Assembly (NCBI GenBank): GCA_005281725.1
Contig: SSBO01000013.1
Span: 2,147,673-2,211,672 of the forward strand
Direction of reading: 5' to 3'
Origin: Wuchereria bancrofti
Taxonomy: Eukaryota; Nematoda; Chromadorea; Rhabditida; Onchocercidae
Length of the DNA: 64,000 nt
Of this stretch, positions 54,028 through 64,000 are shown one piece after another. Position numbers and translations under genes: made by a program. The stretch's first letter is position 1. Every line of letters starts with the position of its first letter. The notes under the pieces are model-generated. The model did no database searches. It was not told the origin of the DNA and worked only from the letters and a program-made list of their open reading frames with translations.

Positions 54028-54460
54028 TGAATTACATTAGCAGAGTATTCTGATGAATTAAAGATTGTGCTATTTTTTGGTTTTTCATGTACTGTTTTGT
54101 ACTAATGCAAAGTTAACTGTCGTATATATGTATAATTTTTTGATATCTTTATAAAAACAAAAATGACAATTTTGAAATTTTGCTAATTATGGAAGTTCAT
54201 CTTGAAACTTTACTTCTTCGCAAGTTAGTGTAAACAGAAAGGGATTTGTCAGGTGATAGTGCGCTACAGTTTGATAGGAATTGAAATAAAATGGTTCGGT
54301 CTGATTCATTTATGAAGCTAACAAATTAAAAGAATTTCTCCCATGTCAGTATTTGTCAAGAATTCTTTCATGTTTATCTGATATCTTACGCTTCGTTGAT
54401 TTTTAATTGTCTTTATTCAGGTAGCATTTTACAGTGCTATTAGCAATATTTTTATCTGAG

Positions 54461-54466
54461 AATAAA
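54461..54466 (+). terminator. Candidate polyadenylation signal for TRAPPC2
   Basis: AATAAA followed by a T-rich stretch, 434 bases after the stop codon. Compatible with separate transcription from the PMP3-type gene that begins at 54838. Confidence 0.45.
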
Positions 54467-54837
54467 TGTTTTCAATAATGTCTAATGTAGTTTTTTTTTC
54501 ATATTGAATAACGAAATTTTCATGGTTGTGTTTTTGTCTTATAATCAGATTTAAGGTAATGGATATATGGCTGAAGTATGGAGTTAAAGAAGTCCGCTCT
54601 TTTGTATTTGTCTAGACTTTTTTTTCACTATCGTTTTTTTCTTTGTATCTTCATCAATCTTTTTGTCGAAGTTATAGTGGTTGTGGCTCATATTGGTGAC
54701 TCATACTGATTTGTCGTGATCAATTTAGTCGCAAATGCGCTGAGAAAAAATGCTGATCACATCATAAATATATATTTTCAGCTTACATTCAACGGAAAAT
54801 TTTGCTGCAGAGAAGTGTACGCTTTTGACAGCTTGAA

Positions 54838-55209
54838 ATGTGCCTTTCATTAATCTTGGTCATTCTTTGTTTTATCTTTCCAGTAAGTGGATTTGTTTTT
54901 AAAATAAATCGAAATTTTATAACAATTTTTAATTAAACAAACTATTTAGACGCTATTCCTAACTCACTCTTTGATCTCAAATTACTTTTTATCAAAAAGC
55001 AAACATTAGTGTTCATTACTTTTAATTGACAACGACTAATTTCTTATAAAGAAAGTTTATTACAGCCTCTCGCAGTTTTAATCGTTCGAGGATTTGACGT
55101 ACATCTTCTACTGAACATAATTTTTACGATTCTGGCTTGGATACCTGGTGTTATCCATGCAATCTACATTTGCTTCTATTTTCAATCTTCGCCTACATTC
55201 AGTGTTTGA
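54838..55209 (+). CDS. PMP3/UPF0057 small hydrophobic proteolipid, two exons
   Basis: Exons 54838-54882 and 55066-55209, donor cca|gtaagt, acceptor ttattacag, phase 0, 62 residues. The first exon reads MCLSLILVILCFIFP and the second begins PLAVLIVRGFDVHLLLNIIF and continues TILAWIPGVIHAIYICFYF. This is the two-span Pmp3 family pattern: hydrophobic helix ending in PP, then AV-L-RG, then NI-LT-LGWIPG-IHA-Y. Family members are small plasma-membrane or vacuolar proteolipids, linked in yeast and plants to membrane potential and salt tolerance. A ctgcag acceptor at about 54810 is 27 bases before the ATG. Both exons are below usual ORF cut-offs. It lies 810 bases after TRAPPC2 on the same strand. 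Confidence 0.9.
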
Positions 55210-58200
55210 AACACTGAAAATTTTTCAGTTGGAAGCAAAAAGTTTGTTCCAGTAATAATGCGACAGTATTTTTTATATGTAATTATCGTTCTTTTGTTTT
55301 ACTTAACGACTGCATTCCTTTTTAGTTCTCTATTCATCAATTTTATTTTTATTAAAATTTAGCTAATCTTGTATTACAGCATTGACCATTGATTATTATC
55401 AATTTGAAGGGAAAAAGCATATTTCTATGTCTTACTTTTTGTTAATGAAATAAGCAGTCTATTGCTTTAAACCATGAATTGAACTGTAAGCAGTTCTTGT
55501 TGCTGATATTGCTAATTGTTGGCCCATATCTTATTTCTTTCTAAAAATCTTTTTATATCACTGCTAAGGAATATTATAAAGAAACACAGAGGTTTTTTTT
55601 TTTTTGATCTATGTAAACTTGATTTGTGGTATCTTTTCTTACGGAACTATGAAAATTAAAATCTTGTTCACATTTAGCGATTTTTATCGTTTACTCATTT
55701 ATTGCTTTGCTTCATTTATTTGCTTAATTTTATCTTCGCAATTTTTGTTAATTTCAGAATTACAAATATTAATAAGCTTTTTTTTTTATCGTCCATTTTG
55801 TTATAATTTGATCTGAATAATTGCTTGTTGATTTCATCAATGTTTTTATTCATTACAAAATGGCTACACTACTTAAAATGTTGGAAACTGCTTTAGAACA
55901 CCTACAAAAAATGAATCTGAACTGGTAAAGAAAAAAGATGACAGAGAGCAATTAAAGTTATTACAAATATTTCTATAAATTAGATACTAACATTTGATTT
56001 CTTTCCCTTTTCTTGTTCTATCTTGAGGTACATTATTTATTAGAGCATTTTAAATTTACTTGAAGTTTATTATATATGTATTACTTTTAAGTTTTCACTC
56101 TGTCAGTTGTTCTTTTTTTTGTCACATGAAAGTAATAAATTTTTTCAAATTCTATGAACTATCACTGTTTTTCTAATGCTTTTATGGATGCAAAGTTTTC
56201 TTGTTATTGTGAAGCTCGAATTCATGCCGGCACTTTTGCATATTTGTGTTTAAAGTAAATATAAATAATAATATATAAGTGATCGTGAGTAATAATGTAT
56301 GTATGTATGCATTAGTACATTTCAAACTTCTAAACTTTTTCACTTCTGTGATATTGTTTAGAAGCATAATTAAGTATAGTTTAATAAGTAGTCGGATTTT
56401 GCTTTACATTTTTTAATTTACATTTTGATTGTTCACGAAAAACTTTGCTGTATCAGATTTAAACTTTTCCGATCAATTTAAGTATAATCAAATGTGTAAA
56501 ATGTAGTCATGTTTAGGAATCCGGAAGGAAGTATGCATTTTTGACATTTTTAATTTATCCTGTTTGTTAATTAGTGTGTTGGGAGGTGAGAGGAACAGGA
56601 TAAAATAATTTATTTTTTTTTTTATTTTTTATTCTCTTGATGGACAATTCAGCCACTAGAAAAAAAAGGAAAATTGAGAAAATGTGAACGTTTTCATTGG
56701 TAAGAGAGAAATGTCAGTTTATTTATTCACAAAGTATATGAATAGCATTTTGTCACAAACTCATGAAGACACTTTTATGTGTTATTTTTCTTTCTCATTA
56801 ACAATTGTCATCTTCATCATTTCTTTTTTTTTCATTCTTTTTTCCTTTTTTTTTATTTTTTATTTTTTAGTTCGCTGCAATTACAGTTTACATCATTCAA
56901 TGCATCATCATTCATCTATCTCATTCCAATCATTCATTTCATACAACTTTGAAATTGAAATGTTGCTCCTCATTTGTTTGTCAATCTCTTAGAAATATTT
57001 TTTTAAAGATAATCTTTTAATAATATAGCAATTATTATCCCAAAAAAAGGAAGAAAAAATGAATACATATGACATGTTTTGAATTTTTTATGGTTACATT
57101 TTTTCTCCATATTTAGTCATTAAGTGTATTTGTTAGGAAATTTGTTTCCTTAGAATGCTTCTAAATCTTTTTTTTTAAGAAATTTTTTGTTATATTATAT
57201 TGATTTTATGACAACGATTTTTTTATTTGTATTTAATTTTGAAATTCCATTAGCGATTTGGGAAAAAATGTTATTTCTAACAAATTTGTAGTAGTTTTTG
57301 ATATATGATACTTGTTAATATTTTAAGTAATAAAAAGTGAAATGTTTGTTTCGTAGAAAGGTATTTTCATTCCGTTATTTTTACTTCTTTTTTTCTTCTT
57401 TTGCACTTTTTTTTTTTTTTTTTTTTTTTAAGCAATGAAGGCATCGTGATTAGCTTCATTAAAAAGTAGTAATTTTTACTTCAGCTAATATTTTTACTTT
57501 CTTAACTCTCCGATGGTAGCAAATTATTTTTAGGAATGTGAAAATAAATTTAAAGTTTTTTAATTTTAAGTAAATTTTTTAGTTGGATTTTTAATTTTCT
57601 TTTCTCAAATTTTCATCTTTTGAATAAGCATTGTTTCTTTTAACAGTGCTTTCAATCAACGGTTCAGATAACCATAGCAACAGTTAGAATTTCTTATCCC
57701 GATAAACTAATTAAATGTTCCCAGTATTCTCCCGACTATTGAAACTTTCATTAATATTTCAAAATAATCTTTTGAAACAACAATTCCTTACTTCATTAGA
57801 TTTCTATTTATTTCTTATACTCTACAAACTATCATTTGTATTCGATTTTATTGTATTGTAAGTAAAAATGAGATATTCAAAATGTTATCTAGCGAGATAC
57901 TTCTTTTTATTTACCAAGGTTATTTTATAATCAATCACTGATATTGCCAGTGCTGTTTTTATCATCTTGAAAAAGATGATAAAGAATAAAACTTAAGAAT
58001 TACATGTTAAAAAAATGAAGTAATAATGATATTATTAGAGGAAATAGATATTATTATTATTGAAATAATGGTAATGAAATGGGCCAGAAATAATTTGTTG
58101 GGATCTGTCCTTTTAAAAGTAATTGCAAAGCATTTTTTTTTTGAATAGCTATTCATCAGATTTTCGCTTGAAATCGCTTATCTATTCGAAAATTTTTATT

Positions 58201-59098
58201 ACCAGCAACGATTCATTTTCTGTTCATTATTGAATGAAAAATTAAATGGTATTTTGGAATATATTCTATTCAGTTGTTTCATTCCATTAAGAAAAAAAAG
58301 GGAAAGAAAGAGGAACTTTAGCTTTTCCTTTTCTCGTTTTACAAAGTATTTTTTTTTCTAGTAGATATGAATTATTATTTGGTAGTAAGTTTATTTGTTT
58401 ATTACTATGATATTATAACAGTTCATTCATTAAACTTATTATTAATTATCAAATGCTTATCACAGTGTTATTAAAATTTGCCGAAGCAATGTTACTAAGA
58501 TTTATTATTTCCCAAATTTCTTTGGAGTCAATTTAAAATTCATTTTTAATACTAAAAGTGTAAGCTAGAAATAAAATCTTCCAAGAAATAAGTTTAAAAT
58601 CTTTATAAATTGAAATACCTGTTATGCAATTATATGAGCGAAAAATAAATTTTGATCAAAAAGATGTAAACAAATTCTTGGGAGTACTTAATTTTAAATG
58701 TACGGAAGACATTAACATCCAATCTGTTATTAATATTATTAGTTTTAGTAAATTAATATGTTTAGTAATATGAATATTTCTAGTTTTACACTAGTAAACT
58801 ACTCTTATAATATTTAATGGATTGACTGCTTTTATATTAATTGGCTACTAGCTTATTGCATGAGTTTTTCGGTTACGAGTATAAAAGTAATACTTGAATG
58901 GTTTACAATTATAATTTTGTTTTCTTTCAATTTTCAATTTTACAACAGAAACTGCAACTTAACTATTTATTTACAGCCGTCCATTCTAATAAAAAAAGAA
59001 AATGAAAAAGAAAATTGGATTGAAAATTCTTTTTTGTTTCACTTCAATAAACTAAATTATTTCAGTTTAAAATTACATGTTTATACTGTCAGGAGTAA
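55210..59098. other. Intergenic AT-rich DNA
   Basis: No supportable gene in 3.9 kb. A 22-codon ORF at 55860-55928 and several T-rich ORFs were considered and rejected. It includes a perfect 11-bp hairpin at 57958-57983 and long poly-T runs (57409-57429). Confidence 0.5.
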
Positions 59099-62000
59099 AT
59101 GACTTCCCGAGGATGCCCATTTGTTTTATTAATACGATTAATCTTGAATATGATGGAATCAGTGACTAGCTCTGGAATACAATCAGTTGCTCGAATTCGA
59201 TTTGATCCTCCTTATATTCATGATCTCATGGCTGGTACCAATAAAACGGTTAAAGTAACCGTTGATTTGGATACGAATCGTCAGGAATTTGCAAAATTAC
59301 CACCCGAAAAATCATTTACAGTTTTTCTAAAGTTCGGAGTTTTTTGTTTTTTTTTTCATTGAATATTTTTTATATTTTATTCATTTTTCCTAATTAGATT
59401 TTAATCTCGAACAATAACTTTGTATTTGATATAACAAATTGGAGAAAGCTATGCATTTAATGAAGAATAGGTTTTTGCATTGAAAGTTATCTTTTTTATT
59501 TCATTATTATCTATCAGTGATATTCTCTGGATTTATAGATCAATTGATGAAGATATTGCTACAGCAGCAAAAGAGCGAAAACAATTCAAATTAGGCGAAT
59601 ATTCATCGAAGAGAAACAACTCAGAAACATATGAAGTTCTTATAAAATTATTTTTTCAGAGTTCTCTACAAATCCATTTTTTTTTTTTTTGAGATATGCA
59701 AATTTGTTGTAATTTTGCAGGTAAATATCACACTTACTGGACATTTTCTGGGTAAAACAGCCGTAAAAGTACGTTTATTAAGTATGGATGAAACTATGGA
59801 TGATGATCGATTTTTATATGAGATAGGCGAAGTAAGCATAGTATGATTTATATCAAGTACTTTGTCTTAATTTTTAGAACATTCAGTCGAGTAAGAAATT
59901 CTTTATTGCAGAACGGAAATGATTTTGGTCAACAGGATAACACGCTTGATGTTTGGGTTATTCAGGACAATAAACGGCTTGAAAATCGATTATTTCTATC
60001 AGCATTGGTCATTTTAATTATTATCGCTAATATTTTGATGGGATGCGAAGTATGTATTTTCGTCTTACAGTATTTTTCCTAAATTTATATGTAAAAATTT
60101 CCTTTCTAAATACGACTGAAGAACTTTCGGTATAGAACCTAAGTCAAAAGGGTGACTGATTAAAATTTGGAGTAGAAATTATATTTGCTTTTCTTATAGT
60201 AGCAAACGAAAGTGTGATATAATTCAGTTATTGATTTAATGCAAACTAGTTTTTTTTATAAGAAATTATTGCTATCATTTATTTACAAATTATTATTTTA
60301 GCTTGATGGGCGTGTTATGCTGGAAGTAATTAAAGAACCTGTTGCACCGATGATCGGTTTTTGCACTCAATTTATTGCGATGCCTTTAGTAAGTTATTTT
60401 CGCACCAATCAAACTAATTTGATTTATTGATGTTTAATAGTTTTGAAAAATAAGTTTTATATCAGAAGTTCTAAAGTGTAATATCTGTATTCTAAAGAAA
60501 ATATTAAATGGTTTTTCTTTGGCGAACGGTTTTCTCGAGTGATATTGATATGGTGGTGTTGTTTTTGTGTCGAACAAAATGCTGTTTAGATTTTTGAGGT
60601 TATTAAACTATATGGGCCTTCAATATCGAAACATAACTACATCTTCAACTATGTTGTATTTCACTTATTGGAACTTTCAAGTTAAACCTCTGCTATTTTA
60701 CGTCAATATGAAAAAAAATTTTTTAAAAGTCATTTTCCATTTAGCTTGCTTGGGGTATTGCAAATATTATTTTTACCGCTAATGGTTTGCATTCTTTTGC
60801 ACTTGGCTTATTTGTTACTGGTTGCGTACCTGGTGGTGGTGCCAGCAACTATTGGACTGTTCTGTTAGATGGTAATTTGCCAGTATCTTTAACAATGACA
60901 TTTTGTAGCACCATAGCAGCTTTGGGTAAATTTTTCCTTTATTCTTAAACTAATAAAGGTTCAGGACCAAAAAAAGAGCTTATTTTTAGTATTTGTTGTA
61001 GAACTAGTTTCTTCAATTGTTTCAAATTTCATTCTCTTTTAAAATGTATTTCTTACTTCTTCGTTTATCGTACTGCACTATCATTTCAGCTATCATGTAT
61101 TGTACATTTTCAAGAATAATATAAATCTTTTTCCGATGCATAACATAATAAGATTTTGCTCATAAAGGTGATTTATCACAATATTGCAGTAATGATACCA
61201 TTTTGGATGTGGCTTTTGGGTTTTCACTTTCTCGACAGTTTTCATCCTGAAGCAATTATCAAAGTTCCATACATCAAAATCCTCTCGTCTTTGGTTATAA
61301 TGATAGTACCATTAATTTTTGGTGTTGCAATTTCACATTTCAAGCCAACAGTACGACTTCAGGCTCGAAAGGTTTGCTTTTTAAAACTGAAATGATCAAA
61401 TTTTTGTCAACTTTTTTTTTGTTTGAAACACAGTTACTCTTCAAAACAATTAATACATTCATTTATAGATAATGCGGCCATTTATCATATTCGTCCTGAT
61501 TTTTTTAATTGGTTTCGGAGCACTAGCCAATATATATATGATTCGTTTGTTGACATGGACAGCTGTTATTGGGTATTATTTTGCTCTTTATTATTCAATT
61601 CCTCATTATTTTAATTTTTTCACCTTACAATTTAAAATTACAGAAGTTTATTGCTTCCTTGGTGTGGCTTTGCAGTTGGCTGCTTGACAGCAGTTATTCT
61701 TCGGCAATCACCACCAAATGTCACTTCAATAGCAATCGAAACTGGTATTCAAAATACAGGCATAGCTATCATGTTGATAAAAGTAGGTTGTTGAATTCTT
61801 TCAGTAGAAATTTGATTGGTGACTGCATGTAAATCTAATTCGTCCATAACAAAAAAAAGTGCATTTTATTTTATCCAAAAAGTGTCATAATTTGGATTAA
61901 TAATCCCACTTATATTTTATAAAATTGCCTCATTTTCCTTATTTCTTTTTTTATTTGAAAGCATCTACTGAATAATTTCAGTTTTCTTTTCCTGATCCAG

Positions 62001-62278
62001 ATGCTGACATTAGTGCATTGATTCCTGTTATTTGCGCAAGTATGACACCAGTACCACTTCTGTTCATTGTAGCAATACATTGGTTATGTAAAAATCTTGA
62101 AATGAGAAGAAATGCAAAAAGTAGTGATATTGAAGAGATAGCAGTGAAAATTAATCCAGGAATTGATAACTCTAATGGAACTCCTGTTATTAAATATAAA
62201 TCGAATCCAAACGATGATAGCCCATTAATGAATATTAATGAAAAACGAAATATTTTGCGACAGATCTCGCTTTCATAA
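59099..62278 (+). CDS. SLC10-family (SBF/bile acid:sodium symporter-like) membrane transporter
   Basis: Exons: 59099 to 59320 or 59338, about 59471-59635, 59721-59831, 59912-60049, 60302-60388, 60745-60925, 61190-61371, 61469-61572, 61644-61782 and 61982-62278. With 59338 the total is 547 residues. The N-terminal ~190 residues are a non-membrane, presumably extracellular domain (NITLTGHFLGKTAVKVRLLS), as in SLC10A3-like members. It is followed by about nine to ten spans starting at FLSALVILIIIANILMGCE. Diagnostic SLC10 motifs are EPVAPMIGFCTQFIAMPL, GCVPGGGASN followed by WTVLLDGNLPVSLTMTFCST, and ETGIQNTGIAIML near the sodium site. The C-terminal tail is about 70 residues and cytosolic. An acceptor (tgtcag, ending 59092) is 6 bases before the ATG. 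The exon 1/2 junction is unsure: the phase-compatible acceptor at 59470 adds a hydrophobic stretch (VIFFISLLSISDILWIY) that looks odd in an extracellular domain. Confidence 0.9.
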
Positions 62279-63204
62279 TGTTTATTCATAATTGTAACAT
62301 TTCAATTGGCCATAGACTTAATTTTTTGCATAAATTATCGCAGCTTTTAACACCATTTTCTACAAGCAATATCATTTCTGGAATTTTCTCACTTAGGCAT
62401 AAGGAAGTGGGCATTAATTTTAAGACAACTATGTGTAATTTTATTTCATATATAATTTATTTCAAATGCACTTTTCTTTATCGATGACTGCTTTTACAGC
62501 TCCCATAATTGATATAAACTATAAAGAAAAACATTAATGCATGGTTTTCTGAGTATACATTTCATATGAAATCCTTTATAGATATTATATTGTTACAGGA
62601 TATCTCATCTTCCAAAAACACAATCTTAATTTATTTTATGATCTGATATTGATTGTAATCTTCCTTATTTTATTTCTTCTTTGCAATGTTCTTTCATATC
62701 AAAATAACGTGTAGTTTTGAGAAAATCTATTAGAAAGAGCAGTATTTCAGAATTTCAGAAGGATTATATCGATGTAATGCTGTTGTAGATTTCTTTTTTC
62801 TTTCCTTTTCTTTTTTGTTCTGTTTATTTGTACTTGTTATTTTTAAGTAGTGAATAGTTGTAGTAGTAGTAGTCCAGTTTAAAAATTCATTCCATTCATT
62901 CGTATCAAGAAAAGACGAAAGTAACTTCCCATTAATGCTAAATTTTCAAATTTGATAGTTAATGAAATTTCATTGTTTGGGAATTTAAGAAAAAAATTAT
63001 TGGTTTTATCTTTATTAAATTTTCATTTCTCTTTAATTTAACATGGATTTTTTTCTTTTAATCCGATTTTTTGTTGAAATAATGTATTATTGTACTAAAC
63101 TTAGAATGTTATGGTTGTGATAATATGGCTTTGTGATATACTTTGATATGCGAAGTTGTTTTTGTTTCATAAATGAATTAGTCTTTTGCTCACAATATTT
63201 TTCT

Positions 63205-63210
63205 AATAAA
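63205..63210 (+). terminator. Candidate polyadenylation signal for the SLC10 gene
   Basis: AATAAA about 930 bases after the stop codon in a T-rich 3' flank. Motif only. Confidence 0.3.
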
Positions 63211-63464
63211 TATTAAATTCTAAACATAAAAGACTAAATCCTTGTTGTGTCGCATCGCAATAAGGAACATGAATTGATCATAGATAAGATATTAAGATGA
63301 TAATGAAAAGTGAAAGCTAAACAATTCCCCAATGTTCGACTCGACCATCGGTAATATCACCAAACTGATATCGTTGGGATGTTAATTTCATTTTAACCCA
63401 TCAGTATGATACATCACTTTTAAATGTGCGGTTTGGAGGTACAGACATTTTGAGATTAATTTGC

Positions 63465-63600
63465 ATGGAAATTGGACTACTGCGTGTTACGTGAGGAGTT
63501 GAGTGGGAGTTAGGCTGGTGTGTATCACGTGAGAATTGGACTAGTAAGTGGCATGTTAGAATTGCATCATTGTGTGCGTTATATGAAAATTAGAAAAGTG
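63465..63600. repeat. Degenerate ~27-bp tandem repeat
   Basis: Units beginning attggac/attgcat and ending cgtgaga/tatgaaa recur about every 26-28 bases (one longer), with GTGTGTTACGTGAG-like cores: attggactactgcgtgttac, gctggtgtgtatcacgtgag, attggactagtaagtggcat, attgcatcattgtgtgcgtt. Confidence 0.55.
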
Positions 63601-63823
63601 TCATTTGTGTTTATCGAAATGTTCTATAAACATACGTTTATTTGTAACAATTTAAAATATTCGTATTAGTAGGAAATTTTTGAGGACTTTTATATTTATT
63701 ATTGTACATAATATAAAATATAGATATTATGTTTGATTCTTATATGTGACGCATATTTATGCTAAGCGTGCAATTAAATTGCTTATGGTAATTTAAACAT
63801 CAAGTTTGTATGTGCTATTTTAG

Positions 63824-63877
63824 ATGACCGTCGAAAGTAGTGCAGCATTATCGACGAAACTAATCAGTATTGATGAA
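63824..63877 (+). CDS. First coding exon of a gene running off the window
   Basis: ATG lies directly after gctattttag, an ideal trans-splice acceptor. Eighteen codons (MTVESSAALSTKLISIDE) end at gaa|gtaagt, a consensus donor in phase 0. The downstream exons lie beyond 64000, so the product cannot be named. It could also be an internal exon that happens to start with ATG. Confidence 0.6.
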
Positions 63878-64000
63878 GTAAGTTTTAATTGCATTTATTG
63901 TATCTAAGTTTTTACGACTTTACTTGTTTTCCAGCCTCAAAAAAAAGACAGGAGTGTTGTAATATATTCGTACATAATTTTTGAGCACTTTTAAAATTTG

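Larger units (their letters stand above)
62279..63823. other. 3' flank of the SLC10 gene and intergenic DNA
   Basis: A T-rich 3' UTR-like stretch to about 63240, then a less AT-rich block with degenerate 26-28-base repeats (63465-63600), then the promoter side of the next gene. No ORF of interest. Confidence 0.5.

Noticed and set aside
55860..55928. 22-codon ORF MATLLKMLETALEHLQKMNL followed by a gtaaag donor
   Set aside because: Plausible as a first exon but no downstream partner exon with matching phase was found; too short to support.
56684..56992. 102-codon hydrophobic ORF
   Set aside because: Hydrophobicity comes from poly-T tracts; composition equals the flanking noncoding DNA.

Overview
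This window looks like nuclear DNA of a nematode. It is very AT-rich, and every confident gene is split by introns of about 50 to 3000 bases. Most 3' splice sites have the nematode form (T)nCAG or (T)nTAG. Seven confident or probable genes and the truncated last one have an AG acceptor 0 to about 45 bases before the start codon, as expected for spliced-leader trans-splicing. One gene is a nuclear receptor of the class expanded in nematodes (P-box CNGCKT, second finger ending CRACRFDKC). Introns longer than in Caenorhabditis and an AT-rich, gene-poor background fit a spirurid/filarial-type (clade III) worm, but species cannot be read from the window. Nothing bacterial, viral or CRISPR-like was seen.

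Layout. 1-3475 (+): last five exons of a lysine/asparagine-rich protein of unknown function, followed 20 bases later by about 910 bases of nearly pure GATA repeat, probably inside its 3' UTR. 4400-7900: AT-rich DNA with a diverged repeat family built around CAA tracts. 7931-8870 (+): a three-exon, 86-residue single-pass membrane protein. 8871-18500: long gene desert with low-complexity tracts and a 21-N gap. 18583-27117 (+): nuclear hormone receptor. 27471-29160: an exact second copy of the receptor's 3' end behind a single N, almost certainly unmerged contig overlap. 30321-34548 (-): FAF2/UBXD8. 35303-38571 (+): ACTL6/BAF53. 39523-40423 (-): a 99-residue single-pass membrane protein. 40424-45515: gene desert. 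45516-47885 (-): RSRC1-like SR protein. 50307-51497 (-): mitochondrial fission factor. 52725-54027 (+): TRAPPC2/sedlin. 54838-55209 (+): a two-exon PMP3-type proteolipid with exons too short for ordinary ORF listing. 59099-62278 (+): SLC10 (bile-acid/sodium symporter family) membrane protein. 63824-64000 (+): first exon of a gene running off the end.

The genes do not form one pathway. They are mostly single-copy eukaryotic housekeeping genes: ER-associated degradation and lipid droplets (FAF2), chromatin remodelling (ACTL6), splicing (RSRC1), organelle fission (Mff), ER-Golgi tethering (TRAPPC2) and membrane transport (SLC10, PMP3). Two pairs, FAF2/ACTL6 and Mff/TRAPPC2, stand head to head with 0.75 and 1.2 kb between start codons and may share promoters. 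Exon boundaries were assigned by hand from splice signals, reading phase and family similarity. For FAF2, ACTL6, RSRC1, Mff, TRAPPC2 and PMP3 all phases close without a frameshift and the protein lengths agree with the families. I found no convincing undescribed multi-gene system. The most notable items are assembly overlaps, the large GATA array, the compact Mff, the previously hidden PMP3 gene, a duplicated splice acceptor in RSRC1 and several orphan small membrane proteins.
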